Below are positions 1 through 10,400 of a stretch of 63,295 bases of DNA, one piece after another. This DNA is from Bacteroidales bacterium (GTDB lineage Bacteria; Bacteroidota; Bacteroidia; Bacteroidales; UBA932). Each line of letters starts with the position of its first letter. The first letter of the stretch is position 1. The notes under the pieces were generated by a model. The model worked only from the letters and a program-made list of their open reading frames with translations, did no database searches and was not told the origin of the DNA. Both the position numbers and the translations under genes were made by a program. The DNA is taken from the NCBI GenBank assembly GCA_024398105.1, contig JAKSJP010000014.1, forward strand, positions 1 to 63,295, read 5' to 3'.

Positions 1-46
1 GATATTGTATTGTCAAGGACTTATTAAAAGCTACCCTTTTTCAGTG

Positions 47-106
47 CCCTCGCCACGTAAGCGGGAGGGGCCCAGCTTCAGCTGGGAGGGACGAGCGAAG
101 CGAGGG
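47..106. repeat. REP-like imperfect palindrome
   Basis: A GC-rich imperfect palindrome. The outer arms CCCTCGC (47-53) and GCGAGGG (100-106) enclose a perfect inner hairpin, CCCAGC (71-76), TTCA loop, GCTGGG (81-86). No coding signal is convincing here. It resembles intergenic REP-type hairpins, but I cannot show other copies in this window. Confidence 0.45.
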
Positions 107-177
107 TTTCGGTTGCACCACTACACAACATCGCACCAGCACCACTTCGCGGACGGGAGACAAGCTTTCCTGAAATG

Positions 178-521
178 GACCTGGTGCAGGGGAAGGTGTC
201 TCTTGCTCTGTGTGGCCGATTCGTGCACCAGGTCCGGGCTTTTTGGCGAGACCTGGTGCGGGGAAAGGTGTCTCTTGCTCTGTGTGGCCGATTCGTGCAC
301 CAGGTCCAGGCTTTTTGACGAGACCTGGTGCAGGGGAAGGTGTCTCTTGCTCTGGGTGGCTGATTCGTGCGCCAGGTCCAGGCTTTTTGGTGAGACCTGG
401 TGCGGGGGAAGGTGTCACTTGCTCTGTGTGGCCGATTCGTGCACCAGGTCCAGGCTTTTTGGCGAGACCTGGTGCAGGGGAAGGTGTCTCTTGCTCTGTG
501 TGGCTGATGTGTGCACCAGGT
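178..521. repeat. 72-bp tandem repeat array with internal inverted repeats
   Basis: About 4.7 copies of a 72-bp unit start at 178, 250, 322, 394 and 466. Each unit holds GACCTGGTGCA followed about 46 bp later by its reverse complement TGCACCAGGTC, so the array is a ladder of alternating sites. Units differ at only a few positions. Because 72 is a multiple of three, several frames stay open across the array; these are repeat artefacts rather than genes. There are no unique spacers, so it is not a CRISPR. Two 18-bp copies of a second short repeat follow at 532-549 and 555-572. Confidence 0.85.
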
Positions 522-605
522 CGCTGGCAGAAAATCGGGCGAAAGCCGGACGGGAAATCGGGCGAAAGCCGGCGATTGCTGGGAAGGCCAGCCTCGGGAA
601 CAAGC

Positions 606-637
606 CAAAAGAGCCGACCCGTCAGGGCCGGCTCTTT
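606..637 (-). terminator. Intrinsic terminator of ppdK
   Basis: An inverted repeat pairs AAAGAGCC with GGCTCTTT around a short GC-rich loop, about 25 bp past the ppdK stop codon. Read on the minus strand the stem ends in a run of T residues. Confidence 0.7.
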
Positions 638-661
638 ATGTATTGCCTAAGGGCTTGCTTG

Positions 662-3388
662 CTACTTAGCCTGCTCGATCGCAGCCTGAGCAGCGGCGAG
701 GCGTGCTACAGGAACTCGGAATGGAGAGCAAGATACGTAGTTGATACCGATCTTGTTGAAGAACTTGATCGAGTCTGGGTCGCCACCGTGCTCACCGCAG
801 ACACCGCACATGAGATCTGGTCTTGCGCTGCGGCCTGAATTGATACCGTACTCTACGAGCTTGCCGACACCCTTCTGGTCGATAGTCTGGAATGGGTCAG
901 CGTCAACGATCTTGTTGCCGAGGTAGTCGCCCATGAAGGTACCTACGTCGTCACGTGAGAAGCCATAGGTCATCTGGGTAAGGTCGTTGGTACCGAATGA
1001 GAAGAACTCAGCGGCACGTGCCATCCTGTTACCGGTAAGAGCAGCACGAGGAATCTCGATCATGGTACCGAACTGGTAGTGGATGTTGCACTCAGCGCGG
1101 CCCTCGACCTCTGCCTTCACTCTGTCGCAGATAGCCTTCTGGAAGCTAAGCTCACGAGCTGAGATTGTAACAGGGATCATGATCTCAGGCATAGGGTTCT
1201 TGCCGACCTTCATAAGCTCGGCTGTAGCCTCGAAGATAGCTCTGTACTGGGTCTCGGCGATGAGAGGGAATGAGACGTGGAGACGTACACCACGGTGACC
1301 CATCATAGGGTTGACCTCGTGGAGAGCCTCACCTCTCTTCTCTACTTCCTTGACTGAGATACCAAGCTCCTTTGCGAGCTCCTTCTTCTTGTCGTCACCC
1401 TTTGGCACGAACTCGTGGAGAGGTGGGTCGAGAAGACGGAATACAACTGGCTTGCCGTCCATGATTGAAAGGGTGCCCTTTACAGCAGCCTTGATGTATG
1501 GCTCGAGGTCCTCGAGAGCCTTCTTTCTCTCAGCGTCAGTGTCGCAGAGGATCATCTTGCGCATCATAGAGAGCGGACGCTCTGAGTTCTTGCCGTAGAA
1601 CATATGCTCGATACGGAAGAGACCGATACCCTCAGCACCGAACTTGAGAGCCTTTGCAGCATCCTCAGGTGTGTCGGCGTTGGTCCTGACACCGAGCTTG
1701 CGGTACTTGTCGACGATAGCCATGAACTCTGTGAAGAGCGGGTTCTCAGTTGCGTCCATGGTGTCGATACGTACGTCGTATACGAGACCCTTTGAACCGT
1801 TGAGTGAGAGCCAGTCGCCCTCCTTGTATACCTTAGGATCATCACCGAATGTGACGGTCTGCTTAGCAAGGTTGATCTTCATTGAGTCGCAGCCTACGAT
1901 ACAGCACTTACCCCAGCCACGTGCAACGAGGGCTGCGTGTGAGGTCATACCACCGCGGGTTGTGAGGATACCTGCAGATGCACGCATACCCTCGATGTCC
2001 TCTGGAGAAGTCTCCTCACGGATGAGAATACAGTTGCGGCCTTCCTTCTGAGCCTGCATTGCAGCCTCTGAGGTGAATACGATGGTACCTACTGCTCCAC
2101 CTGGAGATGCAGGGAGACCCTGAGCGACTACCTTGGCCTTCTTCTCTGAAGCAGGGTCGAGGATCGGGTGGAGAACCTCGTCGAGCTGTGAAGGAGAGAG
2201 ACGCATCACAGCGGTCTTCTCGTCGATCATGCCCTCCTGGAGCATATCCATGGCCATCTGGAGTGCAGCGAGACCGGTTCTCTTACCGATACGGCACTGG
2301 AGCATCCAGAGCTTGCCTTCCTGGATTGTGAACTCGATGTCCTGCATGTCGTGGAAGTGCTGCTCGAGGTGGAGACGGATCTCGTCGAGCTCCTTGTATA
2401 CCTCAGGCATTGCGCACTCGAGTGAAGCGAGGTCCTTGTTCTTCTCGCTCTTTGTAGCTTCGTTGAGAGGGTTAGGTGTACGGATACCGGCAACCACGTC
2501 CTCGCCCTGAGCGTTGATGAGCCACTCACCGTAGAACTTGTTGTCACCGTTTGCAGGGTTACGTGAGAATGCAACGCCGGTTGCAGAAGTGTCACCCATG
2601 TTACCGAATACCATTGACTGTACGTTCACAGCTGTGCCCCAGTCATCTGGAATCTTCTCGATTCTTCTGTAAGCGATGGCGCGCTTTCCGTTCCATGACT
2701 TGAACACGCCGCCGATAGAGCCCCAGAGCTGATCGTTGGCAGTGTCAGGGAACTCGACGCCGAGGACTTCCTTTACCTTCTTCTTGAACTCCTCGCAGAG
2801 AACCTGAAGCTCCTCAGCTGTGATGTCTGTATCTGATGTGTAGCCCTTCTTGTCCTTGAGCTCAGCCATCATTCTGTCAAGCTGCTGGCGGATACCCTGT
2901 CCGTCTGCAGGCTCGATACCCTCTGCCTTCTCCATTACGACGTCAGAGTACATCATGATGAGACGTCTGTAAGCGTCATATACGAAACGAGGGTTGTTTG
3001 TCTTCTTGATAAGTCCAGGGATGGTTGCAGAGCAGAGACCGATGTTGAGGATTGTATCCATCATACCAGGCATAGAGCTTCTTGCACCTGAACGGCAGCT
3101 CACGAGAAGAGGGTCGTTTACATCGCCGAACTTCTTGCCCATGATGTCCTCAGTTGCCTTGAGGGCACGTGCAACCTCAGCCTTGAGGTCATTGCTGTAA
3201 CCACCACCGAGTGCATAGTACTCAGCGCAGCACTCTGTCGTGATTGTGAAACCAGCTGGAACTGGCATGCCGAGGAGATTCATCTCGGCGAGATTGGCTC
3301 CCTTACCACCAAGGAGCTCACGCATGCTACCGTTACCTTCGGCCTTCTTTCCACCGAAGCAGTAGACTCTTTTCTTGTTCTCAAACAT
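662..3388 (-). CDS. ppdK: Pyruvate, phosphate dikinase
   Basis: A 908-residue cytosolic enzyme interconverting pyruvate, ATP and phosphate with PEP, AMP and PPi. The N-terminal ATP-grasp region covers roughly the first 370 residues, with the swivelling phosphohistidine domain after it. The phosphorylated His lies in TRGGMTSHAALVAR near residue 484. The C-terminal PEP/pyruvate TIM barrel ends with the catalytic-Cys motif MCGVCGEHGGDP near residue 863. Length and motifs fit the full family. The ATG follows a -7 box (TAACTTTG, minus strand, 3431-3438). It appears monocistronic and ends in its own terminator. In anaerobes it typically serves PPi-linked glycolysis or gluconeogenesis; direction here cannot be inferred. 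Confidence 0.97.
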   Translation of the reverse strand: MFENKKRVYCFGGKKAEGNGSMRELLGGKGANLAEMNLLGMPVPAGFTITTECCAEYYALGGGYSNDLKAEVARALKATEDIMGKKFGDVNDPLLVSCRSGARSSMPGMMDTILNIGLCSATIPGLIKKTNNPRFVYDAYRRLIMMYSDVVMEKAEGIEPADGQGIRQQLDRMMAELKDKKGYTSDTDITAEELQVLCEEFKKKVKEVLGVEFPDTANDQLWGSIGGVFKSWNGKRAIAYRRIEKIPDDWGTAVNVQSMVFGNMGDTSATGVAFSRNPANGDNKFYGEWLINAQGEDVVAGIRTPNPLNEATKSEKNKDLASLECAMPEVYKELDEIRLHLEQHFHDMQDIEFTIQEGKLWMLQCRIGKRTGLAALQMAMDMLQEGMIDEKTAVMRLSPSQLDEVLHPILDPASEKKAKVVAQGLPASPGGAVGTIVFTSEAAMQAQKEGRNCILIREETSPEDIEGMRASAGILTTRGGMTSHAALVARGWGKCCIVGCDSMKINLAKQTVTFGDDPKVYKEGDWLSLNGSKGLVYDVRIDTMDATENPLFTEFMAIVDKYRKLGVRTNADTPEDAAKALKFGAEGIGLFRIEHMFYGKNSERPLSMMRKMILCDTDAERKKALEDLEPYIKAAVKGTLSIMDGKPVVFRLLDPPLHEFVPKGDDKKKELAKELGISVKEVEKRGEALHEVNPMMGHRGVRLHVSFPLIAETQYRAIFEATAELMKVGKNPMPEIMIPVTISARELSFQKAICDRVKAEVEGRAECNIHYQFGTMIEIPRAALTGNRMARAAEFFSFGTNDLTQMTYGFSRDDVGTFMGDYLGNKIVDADPFQTIDQKGVGKLVEYGINSGRSARPDLMCGVCGEHGGDPDSIKFFNKIGINYVSCSPFRVPVARLAAAQAAIEQAK

Positions 3389-3430
3389 ATCTTGTATCTG
3401 TTAGTTTATATTCTGTCTGATGTGAAAGCG

Positions 3431-3438
3431 CAAAGTTA
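3431..3438 (-). promoter_or_regulatory. -7 promoter box of ppdK
   Basis: TAACTTTG on the minus strand fits the Bacteroidota TAnnTTTG -7 element about 45 bp before the ppdK ATG. I see no good -33 TTTG at the usual spacing. Confidence 0.4.
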
Positions 3439-3474
3439 GCAAATAATTACATTCTTTTGGCCTTCACTTCTATA

Positions 3475-4848
3475 TTAAAGCAATTTTGATGCAATTTCTG
3501 ACAATTCGCTACGTTCGCCCTTGCGGAGGAAAACGTGTTCGAAGAGCTTCTGCCCGGACATTTTCTCGCCCAGATGGGTCAGACCGTTGGACCACTGGTC
3601 CAAGTATGGCTGGTCGATCTGGAAGATATCGCCGGTGAAAACCATCTTCGTCCCTTCGCCTGAGCGGGTGATGATCGTCTTGATCTCGTGCGGGGTGAGG
3701 TTCTGGGCCTCGTCGATGATGAAGAACACCTTGCCGAGGCTTCGTCCTCTGATGTAGGCCAGCGGAGTGATGAGTATCTTCTCCTCCTTGAGCATGGCCT
3801 CGAGATGGAGCGCTTCCTTGCTCGAAGGACGGAACTGGGCCTTGATGACATTGAGGTTGTCCATCAGCGGCTGCAGGTATGGGCTCATCTTCGTCTTCTG
3901 GTCGCCAGGGAGGAAACCGATGTCCTGGTTCCCGAGGGTGACTGCAGGGCGGGAGATGATGATCTGGTCGAACTGCTTCTCCTGCTCGAGGGCCGCAGCC
4001 AGCGCGAGAAGGGTCTTTCCGGTTCCGGCACCGCCTGTCAGCGACACGAGCGGGATCGAAGGGTTCATACATGCGTCGAGGGCCATCCTCTGTTCATGGT
4101 TCCTCGGCTTGATGCCATAGGCCTGGCGGTTGCGTATGAGCACGAGCTTCTTCCTGTCGGCGTCGTAGCGGGCACAGATCATGTCGCCTTCGTTCCTGAG
4201 CAGGTACAGGGTGTTCGGTCTAGGCTCCTTCTTCGACACGAAGGACCAGTCGGCCTCGTTGTTCTGGCCATAGGTGAGCGACTGCATGAGCTCTGCAGGC
4301 GCCTTTTCGATGAACTGCACCTCTTTCTGGGCACCCTCGACCCTTTCCTCCTCGATGCGGTCGGTCAGATAGTCCTGGGCTTCCATTCCGGCTGCCTTGG
4401 CCTTCATCCTGAGGTTGATGTCCTTCGTTACGAGGGCCACGAACCTGTCAGGATTGTTGTCCCTCACCCAGATCGCGGTCGCGAGGATGCGGTGGTCCTG
4501 GATGTCGTCGTGGAAAAGGTCCTTGAGGGCATCCGGGAAAGGATGGTTAGGCTCGATCTTGATGTTGCCCAGCCCCTTGCCGATAGGCACGCCGTACTTG
4601 CCGAACATCTTGCCTTCCGTCAGCTTGTTGATGTCGCGCATGAAGCCTCTCGCGTTGAAGCTCAGCGCGTCAGTGCCTTTCTTGAACTTGTCAAGCTCCT
4701 CTATCACAGCGATAGGAATGAAGACATCGTTGTCCTGGAACTTCCGGATAGCCTTGTAGTCGTGCAGGACGATGTTTGTGTCCAGGACGAAGATCTTAGG
4801 TTTCTTGATCTTTGCGTTCGATCCTGGAACATTAGCGTAAATTGCCAT
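3475..4848 (-). CDS. PIN domain-PhoH ATPase (PhoH2 type)
   Basis: 457 residues with two domains. The N-terminal PIN-type nuclease domain (about residues 18-150) opens with FVLDTNIVLHD, which holds a conserved acidic metal ligand. The C-terminal PhoH ATPase (about 245-455) has Walker A GGAGTGKT near residue 274 and Walker B FFIIDEAQNL near residue 377. PhoH2 proteins are described as ATP-dependent RNA-unwinding and RNA-cleaving enzymes, so a cytosolic RNA-processing or degradation role is likely; the substrate is unknown. It lies 15 bp downstream of the 4864-6054 gene on the same strand, so the two are probably cotranscribed. Confidence 0.9.
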   Translation of the reverse strand: MAIYANVPGSNAKIKKPKIFVLDTNIVLHDYKAIRKFQDNDVFIPIAVIEELDKFKKGTDALSFNARGFMRDINKLTEGKMFGKYGVPIGKGLGNIKIEPNHPFPDALKDLFHDDIQDHRILATAIWVRDNNPDRFVALVTKDINLRMKAKAAGMEAQDYLTDRIEEERVEGAQKEVQFIEKAPAELMQSLTYGQNNEADWSFVSKKEPRPNTLYLLRNEGDMICARYDADRKKLVLIRNRQAYGIKPRNHEQRMALDACMNPSIPLVSLTGGAGTGKTLLALAAALEQEKQFDQIIISRPAVTLGNQDIGFLPGDQKTKMSPYLQPLMDNLNVIKAQFRPSSKEALHLEAMLKEEKILITPLAYIRGRSLGKVFFIIDEAQNLTPHEIKTIITRSGEGTKMVFTGDIFQIDQPYLDQWSNGLTHLGEKMSGQKLFEHVFLRKGERSELSEIASKLL

Positions 4849-4863
4849 ATTTTCAGTGTGTTA

Positions 4864-6054
4864 TCAGTCCTCTCCCTCGGACACGGGTCCGCTGAGGAGA
4901 GAGTGCAAAATCTGTGTTATGTCGGAACTGTCGGAAGTGGTGGTCCGGATTCCGCTGAACCTGTCGGTCACATGGCCGAGAGGGTAGTAGGCTACATCCT
5001 GGAGAAGAAGCTCTGCGTCAACATAGTCATAGTCCTCGTCCGGGATCTCGACCAGCACGCCCGGGATCTCCGAGAAGAGAATGCGGACCGCGTCCTTTTC
5101 TCCATACGATTTCATGATACCTCCGATCTCGGCCTCGAAGCCCAGGTTCTCGGGCACGAGTCTGCTGAGGGCTGCCATGATCCCGCCTTCGCCTACGGTC
5201 TCGCCGGAAAGGACGATGCCGTCCTCGACAAGCTCACGCACGACCTCGTAGCAGTCGATGAAGTAGTCGGCCGCGTCGATGGCAGGCGCTTTCCCGCAAG
5301 GCTTTCCGATCGCCTCGGAAAGAGCAGATCCGCCAAGGAACAAGGTTCCCGGGTCGAAAGGTATGTATATTATCCAGCTGCGGTCGTTGCCCGTCGCGCA
5401 GGCGCCGCATCTGCGTGTGTGTCTTAGTGTCGGATGCTCCGTCCTGAAAGGCAGCTCCGAGAAGAAGTCCTCGCCGTCGCTGACGTCCTCGAACTCATCC
5501 ATCGCCGGGGAGTCGGAAAGCGAAATCCTGACGTCGACGGTCCTGGTGTCCTTGTCCATGGTACCTGCTCCGCCGTCCGTGCCCTGGTCGCTGACCCGAT
5601 AGTCCGCCATCTTGATGCCAAGAGCCTCGAGGTAGCCGCACGCCGACTCGACTGAGCTGTAGAGGGATGCCATGCTTCCGACAGTCCGGCTGTCCCAGTC
5701 CCACGAAGCCGATACGGCCAGGTCTCCCAGACGGAAATGACCTGCCATCCAGATCGAATTCAACAGCGCCTGGGCGATCTTCCCGTTGGTGTATGAAGGA
5801 CTGTAGCACAGAGGGACGTTCCTCTTTCCGAGCGCCTTGACCTTCTCGAGATATTCCTGGACGCATTCAGGATCAAGTGTTTCCGCAAAAGGGGACGGGT
5901 CTACGCTTTCGTCGACGACAGGCTCGTATGCCTCGTCTGCAGGAGCACACAGTTCTCTCTCACATGCCATCTCCAGCATTGCCTCCGGTGTGGCGTCCAT
6001 GCGGATGCCGTCTATGATGTACTCAGACCTCAGGACTGATGTATTTTCCTTCAT
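4864..6054 (-). CDS. PurL/AIR-synthase-related protein
   Basis: 396 residues, soluble, with no signal peptide or membrane segment. The C-terminal half reads like the second domain of the PurM/PurL ATP-binding superfamily: GETVGEGGIMAAL resembles the S-x-GG-hh-A segment, and RILFSEIPGVLVEI resembles the LF-SE-x-GR-hhV strand before the final small domain. A cysteine pair, CGACATG, and an aromatic stretch precede it. It is far shorter than PurL (about 740 or 1230 residues) and unlike a canonical PurM. It may be a phosphoribosylformylglycinamidine synthase-like relative with another substrate. It sits upstream of the PhoH gene. Function not assigned; I recognise only the fold-level similarity. 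Confidence 0.6.
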   Translation of the reverse strand: MKENTSVLRSEYIIDGIRMDATPEAMLEMACERELCAPADEAYEPVVDESVDPSPFAETLDPECVQEYLEKVKALGKRNVPLCYSPSYTNGKIAQALLNSIWMAGHFRLGDLAVSASWDWDSRTVGSMASLYSSVESACGYLEALGIKMADYRVSDQGTDGGAGTMDKDTRTVDVRISLSDSPAMDEFEDVSDGEDFFSELPFRTEHPTLRHTRRCGACATGNDRSWIIYIPFDPGTLFLGGSALSEAIGKPCGKAPAIDAADYFIDCYEVVRELVEDGIVLSGETVGEGGIMAALSRLVPENLGFEAEIGGIMKSYGEKDAVRILFSEIPGVLVEIPDEDYDYVDAELLLQDVAYYPLGHVTDRFSGIRTTTSDSSDITQILHSLLSGPVSEGED

Positions 6055-6091
6055 ATAAGCGTAGATAATCGTATATCATTGTAAAAATAAG

Positions 6092-6099
6092 TAAATTTG
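6092..6099 (+). promoter_or_regulatory. -7 promoter box of folC
   Basis: TAAATTTG on the plus strand, 29 nt before the folC ATG at 6128; no clear -33 partner. The TTG at 6116 would start translation very close to the predicted transcript start. Confidence 0.4.
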
Positions 6100-6127
6100 A
6101 AATCAGTTCAAAATATTGTATCGGGGG

Positions 6128-7447
6128 ATGATTGTTTTTTCACAGGAATTATACGAGAAGGAACTTGCGGCGCTGTTCGTGAGGTTCCCTTCAGTGCAGA
6201 ATGTACCTTTCTCAGACGCTTATAAGCCAGGTCTGGAGAGAGTCTGCGCCTTCGAGCAGCTGCTCGGCAATCCTTCGGACAAGTTCCGTGTCATCCACGT
6301 CGCCGGCACCAACGGCAAGGGCTCGACCTCGAACATGCTCGCCTCGGCTCTTTCGGCCCATGGCTACCGCACCGGACTCTTCACCTCACCCCACATCGAG
6401 GATTTCCGCGAGAGGATGAGGGTCGCTGACCGTCAGGCATGCGGCGGTCAGGCTCAGGTCACGCAGATGGTGCCAAAGGAGTACGCCTTTGATTTCATCC
6501 AGCGCTACAAAGCTGATTTCGAGCGACTTTCGCTCTCTTTCTTCGAGATAACCACAGGCATGGCGTTCAAGTGGTTCGCAGACATGGGCTGTGACTATGC
6601 GGTCATAGAAGTCGGTCTCGGAGGACGTCTGGACAGCACCAACATCGTAGACCCCGAACTGTCGATAATCACCTCGATCGGCCTCGACCACTGCGACCTT
6701 CTTGGCCATACCCTTGCCGAGATCGCCGGGGAAAAGGCCGGCATCATCAAGGCCGGAAGGCCTGTCGTGATCGGAGAGGACAGAACGGAGACCAGACCGG
6801 TGTTCGAGGCAAAGGCGGCGGAGCAGGGCAGCATGATCCTGTTCGCCGAGGACAAGGAACCGTCGCTCTGGGGCGATGCCGCCTGGATCGAAGGCAGCAT
6901 GGACCTTCAGGGCAAGTATCAGAGGAAGAATCTGAGGACGGTCCTCACGGCGCTGGACGTGCTCGGTCTTGCGGACAGGCAGTCGGAGGAGGCGATCGTG
7001 CATACGGCCCGAAGGATGGATTTCCATGGCAGGTGGGAGAAGCTTTCGGACTCTCCGCTTGCGATCTGCGACATAGGTCACAATGCCCATGCACTGAGGA
7101 ACAATTTCGCCCAGCTCGAAGAGATGATGGCCTCGGGAAAGTATGACAAGCTGATCGTCGTCTATGCCGTCATGGCGGACAAGGACCTCGATTCCATCAT
7201 TCCTCTTATGCCTGCATGTGCGCAGTGGTATTTCACTGCTCCGTCGACGAAAAGGTCACTTCCGTCGCAGGAGATCCTGAAGAAAGTTTCAGAATTCAGA
7301 GGATCTTCCGAGAATCTCTATGCCTTTGATACTGTTGAGGATGCAGTAGGCGCAGCGCTTCATGCCGCTAACCCGGATACTCTTATATATATTGGTGGCA
7401 GTACTTTTGCAGTATCTGAGGCCATCCCGCATTTCAGGAACAGATAA
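6128..7447 (+). CDS. folC: Bifunctional folylpolyglutamate/dihydrofolate synthase
   Basis: A Mur-ligase-family enzyme of about 439 residues that adds glutamate to dihydropteroate and to folates in the cytosol. The ATP loop VAGTNGKGSTS is near residues 58-68, followed by the substrate segment GYRTGLFTSPHIEDFRERM and the second FolC motif YAVIEVGLGGRLDSTN. The C-terminal rossmann-like domain starts near residue 300. The frame can open at TTG 6116, but I prefer ATG 6128, which has a G-rich stretch just upstream. The next gene begins 12 bp after the stop, so cotranscription is likely. folP lies elsewhere in the window at 43.1-43.9 kb. Confidence 0.95.
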   Translation: MIVFSQELYEKELAALFVRFPSVQNVPFSDAYKPGLERVCAFEQLLGNPSDKFRVIHVAGTNGKGSTSNMLASALSAHGYRTGLFTSPHIEDFRERMRVADRQACGGQAQVTQMVPKEYAFDFIQRYKADFERLSLSFFEITTGMAFKWFADMGCDYAVIEVGLGGRLDSTNIVDPELSIITSIGLDHCDLLGHTLAEIAGEKAGIIKAGRPVVIGEDRTETRPVFEAKAAEQGSMILFAEDKEPSLWGDAAWIEGSMDLQGKYQRKNLRTVLTALDVLGLADRQSEEAIVHTARRMDFHGRWEKLSDSPLAICDIGHNAHALRNNFAQLEEMMASGKYDKLIVVYAVMADKDLDSIIPLMPACAQWYFTAPSTKRSLPSQEILKKVSEFRGSSENLYAFDTVEDAVGAALHAANPDTLIYIGGSTFAVSEAIPHFRNR

Positions 7448-7459
7448 AAAGAAAATCGG

Positions 7460-10400
7460 ATGAAAAGAATGATGTTGATCGCGGCGCTTCTGGTTGCCGC
7501 ACTTTTTACCGTAGCAGCATATATGGCACCGCAGAATAACAGCAACGTGGCTAAGGATCAGCGAGGACATGTCCTTGTGAAAGACTGGGAAAAATTCAGT
7601 GAGGCCCAGGCCAAGGACCGTCCTCAGCTTCAGGAGGAAATTCTCTCCGGAATAATCGCTCAGGCCAAGGCAAAGCACCTGGCCTGGGATTTCTATGATG
7701 CGTGGGATCAGTACAGGTCGGTCAAGGTCCGTCGCAACTGGAAGGAATCCGATCCGGTTCTCAAGGCTTTCGGAGAGGATGTCGAGGCTTTCGGCGATCC
7801 GCTGGTGACTTTCCTGTTCCAGCGTAATTTCCGCGGCGTCAACCGTGGTCAGGGACTTGAGTACGCCAAGGCCAACTCCGCGGCTCTCAAGGCTCAGAAG
7901 AACGATGTGTTCTACCGTAACAGCAGCATTTCTCATGAAATGGGAGGTCAGCTCCCTTCCTATATCTCAAATGACTATGAATTCGCTCTCTGGGTGTGCG
8001 ACGCTTTCGAAGAACTGAAGAAATATCTTGGAGAGACCTACCCGAATGCGGCATATGCAGAGTATCTTGCGGCCTCCCGTTCCGCTCTGGGCAGAGAAAA
8101 GGCGCTCAGGCTCGTGGCTGATAAATATAAGGGTAAGGCTGTCGGTCTGTACGCAGAGGCTGATCTCCTTCAGGAGCAGATGTATGCGCTTCAGAGAGAG
8201 AAAGGCAGCACTCCTGCTCAGTTTAAGGATCTGTATGCGAAGTGCCAGGCTTTCGAGAAGACACGCAAGGCATTCACCGGCAAGGAGGCTGCCATCGTAA
8301 AGAACCTCGACCAGATCCAATATCTGGCCGAGAACCTTGTTTCAAAGTCGATAAGGGTCTTTGTCAACAAGGACACCGTCATGTTGATAGTCAGGAATAT
8401 CAGGAATCTCAAAGTCACTGTATCGGAGAGGGATAACTCGAAGAATGTCGTCCATAAGGCAAATCTTGTCAACTCGGTCGGAAGCTTCTATGTCCTTGAT
8501 ACACTGAAGACTGTCCTTCCGCAGATCAATGACGGCGAGTACGTTGTCGAGGCTGTCGGAGAGGGAGAGAAATTCACTCTTGACGTTGACAGGCATACTG
8601 TTTCCCTTGCATACAGACGTGACAGCGAGGGCTTCAAGGTCTACGCAGCCGACTATCAGAGCGGTGAACCTCTGACCAGCGCTGACCTTATTCTTACAAA
8701 GAACGGATCACAGGTGAAGAAGGTGGAGAACTTCCGTTTTGACGGAGGCTTCACAGCTCTGCCTTCAGACATCGCTTCGCAGATTACCGGGAAGGGCATC
8801 TACGCACTCAGCTGCTCGCTCAAGGACAAGGATGGCTTCGTCAGGAAGAGCCCTGAGCTCAGCATTTCAGCGACGACTACATTCTCTTCGCTCCGCAGCT
8901 CACGCCAGTATTGCAATGTCTATCTGAACATGGGAGCTTTCCATCCTGGAGATACCGTGAAATTCAAGGGAATACTCTATGAGGGAGACTTGGTCGAGGC
9001 CGTCAAGGTCGCTTCCAAAGGCTTGAAGGTCAGGGCGGCAGTGCGTGACTCGGAGGACAACGAAGTCGACCGCCTTGAACTTGAGACCAATGAATTCGGT
9101 TCCGTGGCCGGCGAATTCCGGATTCCGGAAGGTTTGAGGAACGGCAGGTTCACTGTCGAACTCTCGAGCGGCAGGTACCATGGTACCGCATCCTTCCGTG
9201 TCGACGAGTATGTGCTCCCGACCTATGAGATCAAGTTCGATGAGATCGACAGGCTCATCCTTCCGGGTGATGTCGTTACTTTCTCCGGAAAGGTGACGAG
9301 CTATTCGGGACACAGCATCTCTGACGCGGTCGTGACTTATGAGCTTGTCAATGACGGCGAGACTCAGGAGGGTAATCTCACTCTTGCGAATGACGGTTCG
9401 TTCTCTCTTGATGTGAAGACAGATTTCGTCGACAGCGACTGGGCATATGCATCGCAGCGGGTGTACATGTCAATCAAGGTCGTTGATGCGACCGGCGAGA
9501 CCCAGGAGGCAAACTATGGCGTTTCTGTTATGAAGTCGATCCGTATGAATCTCGATGTCATGGATACTGTGACTGCGCAGTATGATATTAAGGACAACAC
9601 GAAGTACTTCTCGTCTTACGTCGTTGACAGGGACAGCGTCAGGATTCATATGAGGGTGAATTCTACTCAGGGCAATCTTGTCCAGACTGCGGTTGAATAT
9701 GTTTTGAAGAATGAGAAAGATGAGGTTCTGAAGAAGGGTTCGGCACAGTCCGGTGAGGTCGTGGCTTTCGATCTTTCAGCCTATGGGTCGGGCGTCTATT
9801 CAGTCAGCGCCAAGGCGAGTGTCGTTGACAGCCGTGGCGAAAAGATAAAGGATGAGAGGGAAGTGCGCTTCCTCAAGGTTTCTGAGAACGATCCGACCCT
9901 TGATGCACCTCTTAAGAATTATTATAGGACATTCGGTGAGGAACTTGAGTCGGGCGAGATGATCAAGGCTCAGTTCGGTGCTGCCGACGGTCCCCTCTGG
10001 GCAGTTGTCGAGCTGTTTGGCGACAATATGAAACTTCTTGAGCGCAAGCAGTTGGCTCTCAAGGGTGAAAGGGGACTTGCAGGCTCGCTCGAGAATATCG
10101 AGTTCGAGTATAAGGCGTCGTATCCTGATGCAGTCCTCCTCCAGATTTTCTATTTCAAGGATGGGGCGACCAAGACCTTCCGCACCCAGTTCCGTCGCCG
10201 CAGGCATACTCTCGACCTTCCTCTCGCATGGGAAAGGTTCGAGGACAAGACCATGCCGGGCAGTCCTTACAGCTTCATCCTGAAGACTGCGCCTGACAGC
10301 GAGATCATGGCTGCCATCTATGACAAGAGTGTCGACAGGATCAATAGTCTCTACTGGAATACAGTGTCCATGCATGAGTTCTCGGTGCCGTCTGTGAATA

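Noticed and set aside
178-521. Possible CRISPR array
   Set aside because: Units are tandem with no unique spacers, and no cas genes are present.
5-838. Long open frames on both strands across 5-838
   Set aside because: They arise because the 72-bp repeat is a multiple of three and lacks stops in several frames; the translations are repeats of each other and run into ppdK antisense.
3688-5427. 579-codon plus-strand frame opposite phoH and the PurL-like gene
   Set aside because: Antisense shadow of GC-rich genes; no recognisable motifs, while both minus-strand genes have clear ones.
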